64,000 nt of DNA, from positions 209,239 through 273,238 of the forward strand of contig CAPPGO010000002.1 of NCBI GenBank assembly GCA_948678575.1. The letters are read 5' to 3'. The translations under genes and the position numbers were made by a program. Below the pieces are notes generated by a model. That model ran no database searches and was not told where the DNA came from. It saw only the letters and a program-made list of their open reading frames with translations. Origin of the DNA: an uncultured Clostridia bacterium (GTDB lineage: Bacteria > Bacillota > Clostridia > TANB77 > CAG-508). Every line of letters begins with the position of its first letter. The stretch's first letter is position 1. Of the stretch, positions 34,308 to 44,444 are shown in pieces.

Positions 34308-36356
34308 ATGATAGATTTAAACAAAGATATAAGATATGTAAAAGGTGTTGGCACAGCAAGAGCAGAGCTTTTAAATAAAATTGGAATTTTTACTTTGGGA
34401 GATGCAATTAGATATTTTCCGAGAGGACATGAAGATAGAGGAAAAGAAAAAAATATAGCAGAGCTTGTTGATGGAGAAGAAGCTCTTATTTCTGCTTTTG
34501 CAGTTACTAGAATAACTGAATTTAAAGTAAATCCAAGATTAACTTTATGCAAACTTACTGTTAGAGATGAAACAGGTTCTTGCCAAATTACTTGGTATAA
34601 TCAAAAATATTTAAAAAATTCTATCAAATTAAATCAAAGATATAAGTTTTATGGAAAAGTTTCAAAAAAAGGTAGTAGAGCAGATATGCAATCACCAGTT
34701 TTTGAAACAGCAGATAGTGCAAAAAATACTGGTAGAATTGTTCCAATATATCCACTTACATATAATCTTACACAAAATACAATTAGAAATATTATTGAGA
34801 ATGCAATAAATTCTTTAAATGGAGAACTTGAAGAAACATTACCACAATATTTAATAGATAAATATAAACTATTAGGAAATAATGATGCAATAAGACAAAT
34901 ACATTTTCCAGATAATTTTGAGATGTTTAACAAAGCTAGAACTAGGCTTGTTTTTGAAGAATTATTAGCAATGCAACTTGCTCTTTTAAGTTTAAAGAAT
35001 AAGTATGAAGTAAATAAGCCTGGAATACAATTTGATAAAAATGCTAGAATGTTTGATATTATAGACAAATTGCCTTTCAAATTGACTGGTGCACAATTAA
35101 GAGTTTTAGAAGAAATTGATAGAGATATGGAAAGACCAAAACCAATGAATAGATTGTTACAAGGTGATGTTGGTTCTGGAAAAACTATTGTCGCATTAAT
35201 TTCTGCATATAAAGCAGTTAAAAGTGGATATCAAGCTACCATTATGGCTCCTACTGCTATACTTGCAACACAGCATTTAGAAAGTTTTTCAGAAATTTTA
35301 CAAGATATGGGAATAAGATGTGAATTATTAGTGAGTGGAATTACTAAAAAGAGGAAAAATGAAATTTTAGAGAAACTTGCTAATGGAGAAATTGATATTT
35401 TAATAGGGACACATGCTATTTTAGAAGAAAATGTTGTGTTTAAAAATTTAGGCTTGGTAGTAACTGATGAACAACATAGATTTGGTGTGCGTCAAAGAAG
35501 TATTATTGCCGATAAAGGAAATAATCCAGATGTATTGGTTATGACGGCAACTCCTATACCAAGAACTCTTGCTCTAATTTTATATGGTGATTTGGATATT
35601 TCAATCATAGATGAATTACCTCCTAATAGAAAGAAAATAGAAACTTATGCTGTTGGAAAGCAAATGGAAGCGCGTGTAAATGCGTTTATTGCAAAAAATA
35701 TTGATGAAGGTAGACAATGTTATATTGTTTGCCCATTAGTAGAAGAAAACGAAGAAATAAATGCAAAATCTGTTATGGAACTTGCAGAAGAATATAAAAA
35801 TAAAGTTTTTAGTCAATATAGAGTAGAATACTTACATGGAAAAATGAAAGCAAAAGAAAAAGATGAAATCATGGAAAGATTCAAAAATGGAGATATTGAT
35901 ATACTTATTTCAACTACTGTTATTGAGGTTGGAGTAAATGTTCCTAATGCGAGTGTTATGGTAATTCAAAATGCTGAAAGATTTGGTTTAGCGCAACTTC
36001 ATCAATTAAGAGGTCGTGTAGGTAGAGGAGAATATCAATCATATTGTATTTTAAAATACCAAGGAAATTCAGAAATAATAAGAGAAAGAATGAAAGTAAT
36101 ATCTAGTACCAATGATGGTTTTGTTATTTCTGAAAAAGATTTAGAATTAAGAGGTTCAGGAGAATTTTTTGGTACTAGACAACATGGAATTCCAGAATTT
36201 AGAATAGCAAATTTATTTGAAGACATTGGCATATTAAAAACAGTTCAAAGCATTGCATTAGAGATTATAAACAAAGATAAAACTTTGGAAAGCAAAGAGA
36301 ATATTACTTTGAAAAAAATGGTTGAGGATAAATTTAAAAATAGAATTGAAATTTAA
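34308..36356 (+). CDS. recG: ATP-dependent DNA helicase RecG
   Basis: Branch-migrates stalled forks and Holliday junctions. 682 residues: N-terminal wedge/OB domain (about 1-230), Walker A GDVGSGKT near 285, DEQH-type motif II (VVTDEQHRFGVRQR), ATPIPRTLAL (motif III), and the C-terminal VIEVGVNVPNASVMVI, QLRGRVGRG. AGAGGG precedes the ATG. It has its own promoter after a terminator. Confidence 0.97.
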   Translation: MIDLNKDIRYVKGVGTARAELLNKIGIFTLGDAIRYFPRGHEDRGKEKNIAELVDGEEALISAFAVTRITEFKVNPRLTLCKLTVRDETGSCQITWYNQKYLKNSIKLNQRYKFYGKVSKKGSRADMQSPVFETADSAKNTGRIVPIYPLTYNLTQNTIRNIIENAINSLNGELEETLPQYLIDKYKLLGNNDAIRQIHFPDNFEMFNKARTRLVFEELLAMQLALLSLKNKYEVNKPGIQFDKNARMFDIIDKLPFKLTGAQLRVLEEIDRDMERPKPMNRLLQGDVGSGKTIVALISAYKAVKSGYQATIMAPTAILATQHLESFSEILQDMGIRCELLVSGITKKRKNEILEKLANGEIDILIGTHAILEENVVFKNLGLVVTDEQHRFGVRQRSIIADKGNNPDVLVMTATPIPRTLALILYGDLDISIIDELPPNRKKIETYAVGKQMEARVNAFIAKNIDEGRQCYIVCPLVEENEEINAKSVMELAEEYKNKVFSQYRVEYLHGKMKAKEKDEIMERFKNGDIDILISTTVIEVGVNVPNASVMVIQNAERFGLAQLHQLRGRVGRGEYQSYCILKYQGNSEIIRERMKVISSTNDGFVISEKDLELRGSGEFFGTRQHGIPEFRIANLFEDIGILKTVQSIALEIINKDKTLESKENITLKKMVEDKFKNRIEI

Positions 36357-36368
36357 ACCCTAAAACTA

Positions 36369-36397
36369 TTGATTTTTAAGGCATTTAATGATATAAG
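36369..36397 (+). promoter_or_regulatory. Promoter of the ftsY operon
   Basis: TTGATT (36369-36374), 17 bases, TATAAG (36392-36397) with an extended TGA before the -10. Confidence 0.65.
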
Positions 36398-36434
36398 ATA
36401 TAAAGGAATAAAACTATATGAAGAAGGGTGAAAA

Positions 36435-37340
36435 ATGGGATTTTTTGATAAATTAAAAAGTGGTTTAGGAAAAACTAGGGATTCAATAAATGATAAATTC
36501 AATAATGTTTTTAGTTCTTTTAGAAAAGTAGATGAAGAAATGCTTGAAGAATTAGAAGAAGCATTAATTACTTCTGATATTGGAATGGAAACATCTGTTG
36601 AAATGATTGATAAATTAAGAAATAAAATTAAAAAAGAAAAAATTGAAGATGAGCAAGATGTAAGAAAAGCTTTGAAAGAAATTATGAAAGAGACTTTGGA
36701 TGTAGCTGAACCTACTCTTAATCTCAATACGAAGCCATCTATAATTCTTGTTGTAGGAGTTAATGGCGTTGGAAAAACAACTTCAATTGGAAAAATTGCA
36801 AATCGTTTAGCAAAAGATGGAAAAAAAGTAATTTTAGCAGCAGCAGATACATTCAGAGCAGCGGCTGTGGAACAATTGGAAATATGGTCTGATAGAGCTA
36901 ATGTAGAAATAGTAAAAAAACCAGAAGGGACAGACCCAGCATCAGTTGTATTTGATGCAATTACAAGAGCAAAAGAAACAAATGCAGATGTTCTAATTTG
37001 TGATACTGCTGGTAGATTACACAATAAAAAATATTTAATGGATGAACTTTTAAAAATAAATAAAGTTATTGAAAGAGAATTACCAGAAGCTGATAAAGAA
37101 GTCTTAATGGTATTAGATGCAGAAACAGGTCAAAATGCTATCTTACAAGTAAAAGCATTTAAAGAAACAACAGATATTACAGGAATAGTTCTTACAAAAT
37201 TAGATGGAACAGCAAAAGGTGGTGTAGTTTTAGGAATTGTTTCTGAAAATCAAATACCAGTTAAATTTATTGGTGTTGGAGAGCAAATAGATGATATGGA
37301 AGTATTTAATAGCGATGAATTTTTAGATGCAATAATTTAG
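36435..37340 (+). CDS. ftsY: Signal recognition particle receptor FtsY
   Basis: GTPase that receives SRP-ribosome complexes at the membrane. 301 residues: short acidic/basic N-terminal region, four-helix N domain, then the G domain with GVNGVGKTTSIGKIA, DTFRAAAVEQL, DTAGRLHNK and TKLDGTAKGG. The long acidic A domain of some homologues is absent, as is usual in Firmicutes. AGAAGGG precedes the ATG. Confidence 0.97.
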   Translation: MGFFDKLKSGLGKTRDSINDKFNNVFSSFRKVDEEMLEELEEALITSDIGMETSVEMIDKLRNKIKKEKIEDEQDVRKALKEIMKETLDVAEPTLNLNTKPSIILVVGVNGVGKTTSIGKIANRLAKDGKKVILAAADTFRAAAVEQLEIWSDRANVEIVKKPEGTDPASVVFDAITRAKETNADVLICDTAGRLHNKKYLMDELLKINKVIERELPEADKEVLMVLDAETGQNAILQVKAFKETTDITGIVLTKLDGTAKGGVVLGIVSENQIPVKFIGVGEQIDDMEVFNSDEFLDAII

Positions 37341-37349
37341 GAGGAAAAA

Positions 37350-40256
37350 ATGGAAGAGGTAAAGAAAGAAGTAAAGAATATTACAAAAGAGAAAAGTAAA
37401 AAATTTACACTTAGAACACTTCTAGTTTTAGTAGCAATAGCTATGTTTGCTATTATTGCGATTATTACATTTAGAGCAGAATATCTTAATATAAATGAAA
37501 TTGGAGAAGAATATGTTGTGGTATTTAAGCAAAATGTTAAAAATAAAATATATGTTGGCATTGTGGCTTTTATTATAGCATATATACTTGTTTACATTTC
37601 AAATAGATTTATAAAAAAAGGTTTAAAAAGTTTTTTTGAAGATGAGAAAAAACAAATGCCAAAATTCCCAAATAAAAGTTTAGCCTTTGTTATTGCTTTG
37701 GCAACTGCTGGAATTTGTGCATTTGCATTGTCAAAAGATTTCGCTATTTTTGCTAATTCAGCAGTTTTTGGAAAAAGTGATGGCGTATTTGGATTTGACA
37801 TATCTTATTATATGTTTAGTTTTCCTTTCATTCAAAGTTTAATTATGACTACAATAATATTTTTTATTATACTTATAGCTTATGTAGCACTTTATTATGT
37901 AATTACATTTAATGTATATTTTGATGGTGTAGAAGGAGAAACAATAAAGAAAAGTATATTTTTAAGACAACTTATAACATATCTTATGATAATTGTTATA
38001 TTGTTTGCTGGTTATATAATTATTAATTCACAAAATATTTTAACTGGTGATATGCTTTCAATACAAGATGAAGAAGAAACTAAACTTGCTGGTGCAGGAC
38101 TTACAGACATAACAATAAAATTGTGGGGATATAGAATATTTGCAGTTGTTATAATTTTAGCTATTTTAAGATTTTTTAAATATTTAAAAAATAAGAGTTT
38201 TAATCAATGTGTTGCTTCAATTGCTATTGTACCAGTTTATTTAGTAGGTATGTTTTTAGTAATGGTGTATTTTCAAGGCATATATGTAGGTTCGAACGAA
38301 TTAGATAGAGAAAAAGATTATATTAGACAAAATATTGAAAAAACAAAAGAAGCTTATGGAATAAATATAAACCAAACAGATATTGCGTCTTATAGTACAA
38401 TAACATCAGAGGAAGTTGCAAATAACAGCGATGTAATTAAAAATATACCTTTAATTTCAGAAGATGTTACTTTAAGTATGGTAGAAGAACATCAAGAAAC
38501 AACTGGATATTATAATTATGATAGAACTATGATTGCAAATTATAATGACAAATTAGTATATATTACACCAAGAGAAATTTCAAATGATAATGGAATTAGT
38601 TATAATAATAAAACATTAAAATATACTCATGGTTATTCAGTAATTGTAAGTACAGCATCAGATTCAAATGAAGATGGATATGCTGAATATTTACTTTCAG
38701 ATTATGCAAATAATTTTGATGGAATAGAAATAAAAGAACCAAGAATTTATTTTGGTTTAGAAACAAATAGTGTAATTGCAACAAATACAGATTTTGGAAA
38801 TGAGTATGATTATCCACTTTCAGCAACTAAATATGAAGAAAATGTTTATGCTGGTAAAGCAGGACAAACTTTAAACTTTTGGGATAGACTTGTATTAGGA
38901 ATAAGCAATAAAGATTTAAAATTAGCATTTTCATCATATATTAATGAAAATACAAAAATTATTACTAAGAGAAATATTTTAGATAGAGTAGAAACAGTTT
39001 TACCTAATATTAGATATGACGATAATCCATATTTAGTTATTTCTAAGGAGGGTAGATTAGTATGGGTAATTGATGGATATACAACATCAAATCAATATCC
39101 ATATTCACAAATGACTGTTTTAGTTGATAAAGTAGATGGTTCAAAAGAAAAAATAAATTATATTAGAAATTCAGTAAAAGTATTAGTTGATGCTTATGAT
39201 GGAACAACAACTTTCTATATTACAGATAGAACAGATCCAATTATAATGACTTATGATAAAATATATTCTGGACTATTTTCTGATACAGAAATTCCAGAAG
39301 ATATATCTGAACATTTTATCTATCCTGAATTCTTGTATCAAATACAAGCACAAATGGTAGGTATGTATCATGAGGTTAGCGAAGATACTCTATATAGAGG
39401 TGATGATGTATGGAAAATAACTCCAATAACATCAAGTACATCTGGAACACCAATGCAACCATATTATACAATGTTAAAAACAATTGATAAAAAAGAAGCG
39501 GAACTTGGATTAGTTGTAACTTTTAATAAAGAAAAGAAACAAAGTATTATTTCATATTTAGTGGGAACATATAGAGATGGAAAAACAGAACTTAGTTTGT
39601 ATAAGTTTAATTCTAATAGTAATGTAGCAGGAATTGCTGGTTTAAATAATCAAATAGAACAAGATACTACTATTTCTGCTGAACTTGAAAGCTTAAATAG
39701 TTCAGGTGTTAGATTAATAAAAGACATGAAAATAATACCAATAGAGGATACATTCCTTTATGTAGAGCCTATATATCAAGTAATGCTTAATGAAGAAGAG
39801 GAAATTCCAGTATTGAAAAAAGTTGTAGTTGCATCAGGAAATACTGTTGCAATAGGAAACAATTTATCAGAGGCTATTGAAAATTTATTTACAGATTATG
39901 CTGTTGATTTTGAATTTGTAGATACAGAAGATATTAACAATTTAATCGATGCTATAATTAGAGCAAATAATAATTTAGAACAATCAATGAATTCTAATGA
40001 TTTAGAAATGATGGGAAAAGATTTAAGTAAATTAGAAAGTTTAATCAAACAATTAGAAGCAACAAGAAAAAAAGAACTAGAAGAGGAAGAAAAACTTGCT
40101 AATGAACAAGCAACAACCCCAGTAGAAGAATTAATTGATAAAGTAGAAAATATTTTGGATAGCAACAGAGAAGAAGAAACGAATAGTGTGCAAAATGTGA
40201 ATAATGTTGTTGTAAATAGCAATAATATTGTAGAAAATAGAGCTGTTATTAGATAG
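37350..40256 (+). CDS. UPF0182 family large membrane protein
   Basis: 968 residues. About seven hydrophobic helices in the first 320 residues, then a large extracytoplasmic part with the conserved TYPMTVLVD-like DGYTTSNQYPYSQM and IMTYDKIYSGLFSD, and a Glu/Asn-rich C-terminal tail. UPF0182 proteins are widespread in Gram-positives without an established role. AGGAGG precedes the ATG; it starts 10 bases after ftsY and is followed closely by pgsA. Confidence 0.9.
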   Translation: MEEVKKEVKNITKEKSKKFTLRTLLVLVAIAMFAIIAIITFRAEYLNINEIGEEYVVVFKQNVKNKIYVGIVAFIIAYILVYISNRFIKKGLKSFFEDEKKQMPKFPNKSLAFVIALATAGICAFALSKDFAIFANSAVFGKSDGVFGFDISYYMFSFPFIQSLIMTTIIFFIILIAYVALYYVITFNVYFDGVEGETIKKSIFLRQLITYLMIIVILFAGYIIINSQNILTGDMLSIQDEEETKLAGAGLTDITIKLWGYRIFAVVIILAILRFFKYLKNKSFNQCVASIAIVPVYLVGMFLVMVYFQGIYVGSNELDREKDYIRQNIEKTKEAYGININQTDIASYSTITSEEVANNSDVIKNIPLISEDVTLSMVEEHQETTGYYNYDRTMIANYNDKLVYITPREISNDNGISYNNKTLKYTHGYSVIVSTASDSNEDGYAEYLLSDYANNFDGIEIKEPRIYFGLETNSVIATNTDFGNEYDYPLSATKYEENVYAGKAGQTLNFWDRLVLGISNKDLKLAFSSYINENTKIITKRNILDRVETVLPNIRYDDNPYLVISKEGRLVWVIDGYTTSNQYPYSQMTVLVDKVDGSKEKINYIRNSVKVLVDAYDGTTTFYITDRTDPIIMTYDKIYSGLFSDTEIPEDISEHFIYPEFLYQIQAQMVGMYHEVSEDTLYRGDDVWKITPITSSTSGTPMQPYYTMLKTIDKKEAELGLVVTFNKEKKQSIISYLVGTYRDGKTELSLYKFNSNSNVAGIAGLNNQIEQDTTISAELESLNSSGVRLIKDMKIIPIEDTFLYVEPIYQVMLNEEEEIPVLKKVVVASGNTVAIGNNLSEAIENLFTDYAVDFEFVDTEDINNLIDAIIRANNNLEQSMNSNDLEMMGKDLSKLESLIKQLEATRKKELEEEEKLANEQATTPVEELIDKVENILDSNREEETNSVQNVNNVVVNSNNIVENRAVIR

Positions 40257-40275
40257 ATGAAAGGAATTGGAAAAA

Positions 40276-40917
40276 ATGAAAATGAATTTACCAAATAAAT
40301 TAACACTTTTTAGAGTAATATTAGTACCAATATTTGTAATTATTGGATATTGCTCAATACCAGGAGAATTTCTTGGAGTAGAAAGCAAATATTGGATAAT
40401 GAACATAATTTTTGCGATAGCATCTTTTACAGATTTTTTAGATGGATATATTGCTCGTAAAAATAACATAGTTACTACATTTGGAAAATTTTTAGATCCA
40501 TTAGCAGATAAAATCTTAGTTTTATCTGCTCTTGTAATGCTTGTAGAATTTGGAAGAATACCAGCTTGGATACCAGCAATAGTTTTAACTAGGGAATTCT
40601 TAGTATCAGGTTATAGATTAATTGCTGTTGAAAAAGGTGGAAAAGTAATAGCTGCTTCAATTTGGGGAAAGATAAAAACAGTTACTCAAATGATAGCTAT
40701 TATATTAGCTTTTGCTAGCCCATTTTCATTTTGCCAATTTATACAATTAACAACAAATGCAGAAAGTGTTATTGAATCTAGTTTTTTAATACTAGCAACA
40801 CCAATACAATATGGAATAAATTTATTAGCTAGCATATTTATGTTAGTTTCAGTTGTTGCAACTGTATTTTCAGGTTGGAACTATTTAAAAGGTGGAAAAG
40901 AATTGTTTAAAGATTAA
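40276..40917 (+). CDS. pgsA: CDP-diacylglycerol-glycerol-3-phosphate 3-phosphatidyltransferase
   Basis: First committed step of phosphatidylglycerol synthesis at the membrane. 213 residues with several transmembrane helices and the CDP-alcohol phosphotransferase signature D-G-x2-A-R-x8-G-x3-D-x3-D (begins DGYIARK, ends GKFLDPLADK). I chose ATG 40276: AAAGGA lies ten bases upstream, and the TTG at 40267 lacks proper spacing. Confidence 0.94.
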   Translation: MKMNLPNKLTLFRVILVPIFVIIGYCSIPGEFLGVESKYWIMNIIFAIASFTDFLDGYIARKNNIVTTFGKFLDPLADKILVLSALVMLVEFGRIPAWIPAIVLTREFLVSGYRLIAVEKGGKVIAASIWGKIKTVTQMIAIILAFASPFSFCQFIQLTTNAESVIESSFLILATPIQYGINLLASIFMLVSVVATVFSGWNYLKGGKELFKD

Positions 40918-40960
40918 ATAATATTATGTGATTTATATACTATATATATTAAATAAACAA

Positions 40961-41123
40961 GTAAAGGACGGAATGCAGTGAGTACATTTAGAACCTTTAA
41001 GAAAGAGGTTAGGGAATCTCATAACACAACGAGCTTGCGAGTTAGTGTGGTGCATGAGGGCGCTGACCGAATGATATAAAGGTTCTGTACAAACGCAATG
41101 ACAGAGCTGAGCGAGTGAATTTA
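40961..41123 (+). ncRNA. Candidate structured RNA of unknown class
   Basis: The 256-base gap between pgsA and ligA contains a GC-richer island with no convincing ORF but strong nested complementarity. GTAC 40982-40985 pairs with 41087-41090; AGAACCTTTA 40990-40999 with TAAAGGTTCT 41077-41086; GGTTAG 41007-41012 with CTGACC 41063-41068 (one G-U); CTCAT 41018-41022 with ATGAG 41054-41058; ACAC 41024-41027 with GTGT 41045-41048; AAC 41028-41030 with GTT 41041-41043; and a CTTG tip. It could be a standalone small RNA, an omega-RNA/HEARO-like element or other mobile RNA remnant, or a cis leader for ligA. I cannot assign an Rfam family from memory. The strand is inferred from neighbouring genes. 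Confidence 0.5.
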
Positions 41124-41173
41124 ATATATATAATATATAAAATAATACTAATTTTTTACAAAGGGAAAAAATA

Positions 41174-43162
41174 ATGAAAAAAGAACAAGCTAAACAAAGA
41201 ATTGAAGAACTTAATAAATTAACTGCTAAATATGCAAAAGCATACTATGATGACGATAATCCTGAGATTAGTGATTTTGAATATGATATGCTTATGTTAG
41301 AACTTAGAGAGTTAGAAAAACAATATCCTGAATTTGTAACATCAGATTCACTTACACAACATGTAGGAGGAACAGTAAAAGAAGGCTTTGAAAAAGTTGA
41401 ACATGAAGTTCCACTTTTAAGTTTACAAGATATATTTAATTTTGATGAATTAGTTAGTTTTGATGAAAGAGTTACAAAAGCGTTAGAAACAAAACCAACC
41501 TATGTTGTTGAAACTAAAATAGATGGTTTATCTGTAAGTTTAGAGTACAAAAATGGTGAATTTGTTAGAGGAGCAACAAGAGGAAATGGTTTAATAGGAG
41601 AAGATATTACAGAAAATTTAAAAACTATAAAACATATTCCTAAAAAATTAAAAGAAAATATAGATATTATAGTTAGAGGCGAAGTATTTATTGGCAAAAA
41701 CGAATTTGAAGAAATGAACAGAGAAAGAGAAGAAAATGAACAGACATTATTCGCAAATGCAAGAAATGCAGCAGCAGGTTCACTTCGACAATTAGATAGT
41801 AAAATAACAGCTTCTAGACCATTAGACATTTTTATATTTAATGTTCAAAAAAGTGACGATATAAAATTTGTTTCACATTTTGAATCATTAGAGTATTTAA
41901 AAAAACTTGGTTTTAATGTAAATCAAGTAGTTGTACCATGTAATACAATTGATGAAGTTATTAAAGAAATAGAAAAAATAGGTGAAAATAGAGAAGAATT
42001 AAGCTTTGGTATAGATGGTGCTGTTGTAAAAGTTGATAACTTGGAATATAGAGAATTTTTAGGCGCAAATTATAAAACTCCAAAATGGGCAATAGCTTAT
42101 AAATATCCACCAGAAGCAAAGGAAACATATTTAAAAGATATAGTTTGCCAAGTTGGAAGAACAGGTGCAATTACTCCTATGGCAATATTAGAGCCTGTTA
42201 AAGTTGCTGGTTCTACTATTTCAAAAACAACACTTCATAATGAAGATTTTATTAAAGAAAAGGATTTAAGAATTGGCGATAGAGTTATTATTCAAAAAGC
42301 AGGTGATGTTATTCCAGAAGTTGTACGAAGTGTATTTGAGAAAAGAACAGGAAATGAAATAGTTTTTGAAATGCCACGAGTTTGTCCAGTATGTGGAGCA
42401 ATAGCAGTTAGAGAAGAAGGCGAAGCAGTAGTTAGATGTATGGGAATAGAATGTCCAGCTAAACAATATAGAAACATTATTCATTTTTCATCAAGAGAAG
42501 CTATGAATATAAAAGGATTAGGTGATAGTATAATTGATGAATTATTATCAAGAGATTTAATATCAAATATCGCAGACTTATATACTATGAAATTAGAAGA
42601 TTTTGCATCATTAAAACAAAATGGAAAGAAATTTGCACAAAACTTGATTGACAGTATCAATGCAAGTAAAAACAATGAATTTTATAGAGTATTAAATGGT
42701 TTAGGAATTAGACATATTGGAGCTAAATCTGCAAAAGGATTAGCTAAAAAATATAAAAATATTGATAATTTAATAAATGCTAGTTTAGAAGATTTAAAAG
42801 AAACAGAAGATGTTGGAGATATTATGGCAGAAAGTGTGTATAATTTCTTTAAACAAGAGCAAACATTAGATTTAATTTCAAAATTAAAAGATGCTGGAAT
42901 TAATTTTGAACAAGTAGAAGAAGAAAATTCAGATAATAGATTTGAAGGAAAAATATTTGTTTTAACAGGTGCATTAGAAAAGTATTCTAGAAAAGAAGCA
43001 GAAGAAATTATAGAAAAATTTGGAGGAAAGACTTCAAGTTCAGTTTCTAAAAAAACTAGTTATGTACTTGCAGGAGAAGAAAGCGGTAGTAAACTTGTAA
43101 AAGCAAATGAATTAGGAATAACAATTATATCAGAGAATGATTTTGAGGAAATGATAAAATAA
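41174..43162 (+). CDS. ligA: NAD-dependent DNA ligase
   Basis: Seals nicks during replication and repair. 662 residues: adenylation domain with catalytic Lys115 in TKIDGLSVS, OB fold, a zinc finger (CPVCG... RCMGIECPAKQ), helix-hairpin-helix region, and a C-terminal BRCT domain (about 585-662, GKIFVLTGALEKYSR). AAAGGGA precedes the ATG. It is followed by an unknown small gene and ruvB. Confidence 0.97.
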   Translation: MKKEQAKQRIEELNKLTAKYAKAYYDDDNPEISDFEYDMLMLELRELEKQYPEFVTSDSLTQHVGGTVKEGFEKVEHEVPLLSLQDIFNFDELVSFDERVTKALETKPTYVVETKIDGLSVSLEYKNGEFVRGATRGNGLIGEDITENLKTIKHIPKKLKENIDIIVRGEVFIGKNEFEEMNREREENEQTLFANARNAAAGSLRQLDSKITASRPLDIFIFNVQKSDDIKFVSHFESLEYLKKLGFNVNQVVVPCNTIDEVIKEIEKIGENREELSFGIDGAVVKVDNLEYREFLGANYKTPKWAIAYKYPPEAKETYLKDIVCQVGRTGAITPMAILEPVKVAGSTISKTTLHNEDFIKEKDLRIGDRVIIQKAGDVIPEVVRSVFEKRTGNEIVFEMPRVCPVCGAIAVREEGEAVVRCMGIECPAKQYRNIIHFSSREAMNIKGLGDSIIDELLSRDLISNIADLYTMKLEDFASLKQNGKKFAQNLIDSINASKNNEFYRVLNGLGIRHIGAKSAKGLAKKYKNIDNLINASLEDLKETEDVGDIMAESVYNFFKQEQTLDLISKLKDAGINFEQVEEENSDNRFEGKIFVLTGALEKYSRKEAEEIIEKFGGKTSSSVSKKTSYVLAGEESGSKLVKANELGITIISENDFEEMIK

Positions 43163-43174
43163 GGAGATACTATT

Positions 43175-43411
43175 TTGGATAAAAAATATACTTTTGAAAT
43201 GTTTTGGGAAGATTTAGATAATGGATTTCAAATATATTATACTTACATGGATTGTAAATATTTAATTTATAAAATGCAAAAAAATTGTTATAAAAATGAA
43301 CTTATTGAAGCACCACCTAAATGTCCGCATCAAAGAAGCGCAATATATACGCTAAAAAGAGTTAAAGAATTGTTTGAATTTATGGAAGATTTTGAATATA
43401 AAGTCTTATAG
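43175..43411 (+). CDS. Small protein of unknown function between ligA and ruvB
   Basis: 78 residues, no membrane segment. Tyr-rich, with several aromatic residues (FEMFWEDLDNGFQIYYTYM) and a cysteine pair (Cys28, Cys38) plus CPHQRSAIYTLKRVKELFEFM. The start is TTG after AAGGAG. Good spacing to both neighbours supports a real gene. Not recognised. Confidence 0.65.
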   Translation: MDKKYTFEMFWEDLDNGFQIYYTYMDCKYLIYKMQKNCYKNELIEAPPKCPHQRSAIYTLKRVKELFEFMEDFEYKVL

Positions 43412-43429
43412 ATAGAAAAGGAAAAAACT

Positions 43430-44434
43430 ATGGATGAAGAAAATTTACTAGTTCCAACTATTCATGATGAAGAAGAAGATATGGCTGAAATTTCACTTAG
43501 ACCAAAAACTTTGAGTGAATATATAGGACAAGATAAAGTAAAAGAAAATATGAAAATATATATAGAAGCTGCTAAAAAAAGAGGCGAAGCATTAGACCAT
43601 GTTTTATTATATGGACCTCCTGGACTTGGAAAAACAACACTTTCTAATATTATTGCGAATGAAATGAATTCAAATATTAGAATTACATCTGGACCAGCAA
43701 TAGAAAAACCAGGAGATTTAGCTGCATTGCTTACTAATTTATCAGAATATGATGTTTTATTTATTGATGAAATACATAGAATGAATAAAAGTGTAGAAGA
43801 AATATTATATCCAGCACTTGAAGATTATAGTTTAGATATAATAATAGGTAAAGGTCCAAGTGCGAGATCAATTAGATTAGATCTTCCAAAGTTTACTTTA
43901 ATAGGTGCAACAACGAGAGCTGGTTCACTTTCAACACCACTTAGAGATAGATTTGGAATTGTATCAAGACTAGAATTATATTCTGAAAAAGATTTAACAA
44001 CAATAGTCACAAGGTCTAGTCAAATTTTAGAAATAAAAATAGATAAATCAGCAGCTATTGAGATTGCAAAGCGTTCAAGAGGTACGCCTAGAATTGCCAA
44101 TAGATTATTAAAACGAGTTAGAGATTATGCACTTGTTTTAGGAGATGGAAATATTACTTTGGATATTGCTAAGGTGGCTTTAAATAAATTGGAAATAGAT
44201 GATTTAGGCTTAGATAGCACAGATAAAAGAATTTTAGAAACAATCATTTTCAAATATACAGGAGGACCAGTTGGAGTAGAAACATTAGCAGCTACTGTTA
44301 ATGAAGAAGTTGAAACAATAGAAGATGTATATGAGCCATATTTAATGCAAATTGGCTTTTTGGCTAGAACTCCACGTGGAAGAACTGCGACGCCACTAGC
44401 TTATGAACATTTAGGTTTAGAATATAATAATTAA
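43430..44434 (+). CDS. ruvB: Holliday junction helicase RuvB
   Basis: AAA+ motor that drives branch migration with RuvA. 334 residues with Walker A GPPGLGKTT near 60, Walker B DEIHRMN, sensor ATTRAGSLSTPLRDRFG (with the arginine finger), and a C-terminal winged helix (GFLARTPRGRTATPLAYEH). ruvA is not adjacent. GAAAAGGA precedes the ATG. Confidence 0.96.
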   Translation: MDEENLLVPTIHDEEEDMAEISLRPKTLSEYIGQDKVKENMKIYIEAAKKRGEALDHVLLYGPPGLGKTTLSNIIANEMNSNIRITSGPAIEKPGDLAALLTNLSEYDVLFIDEIHRMNKSVEEILYPALEDYSLDIIIGKGPSARSIRLDLPKFTLIGATTRAGSLSTPLRDRFGIVSRLELYSEKDLTTIVTRSSQILEIKIDKSAAIEIAKRSRGTPRIANRLLKRVRDYALVLGDGNITLDIAKVALNKLEIDDLGLDSTDKRILETIIFKYTGGPVGVETLAATVNEEVETIEDVYEPYLMQIGFLARTPRGRTATPLAYEHLGLEYNN

Positions 44435-44444
44435 GGAACAAATA

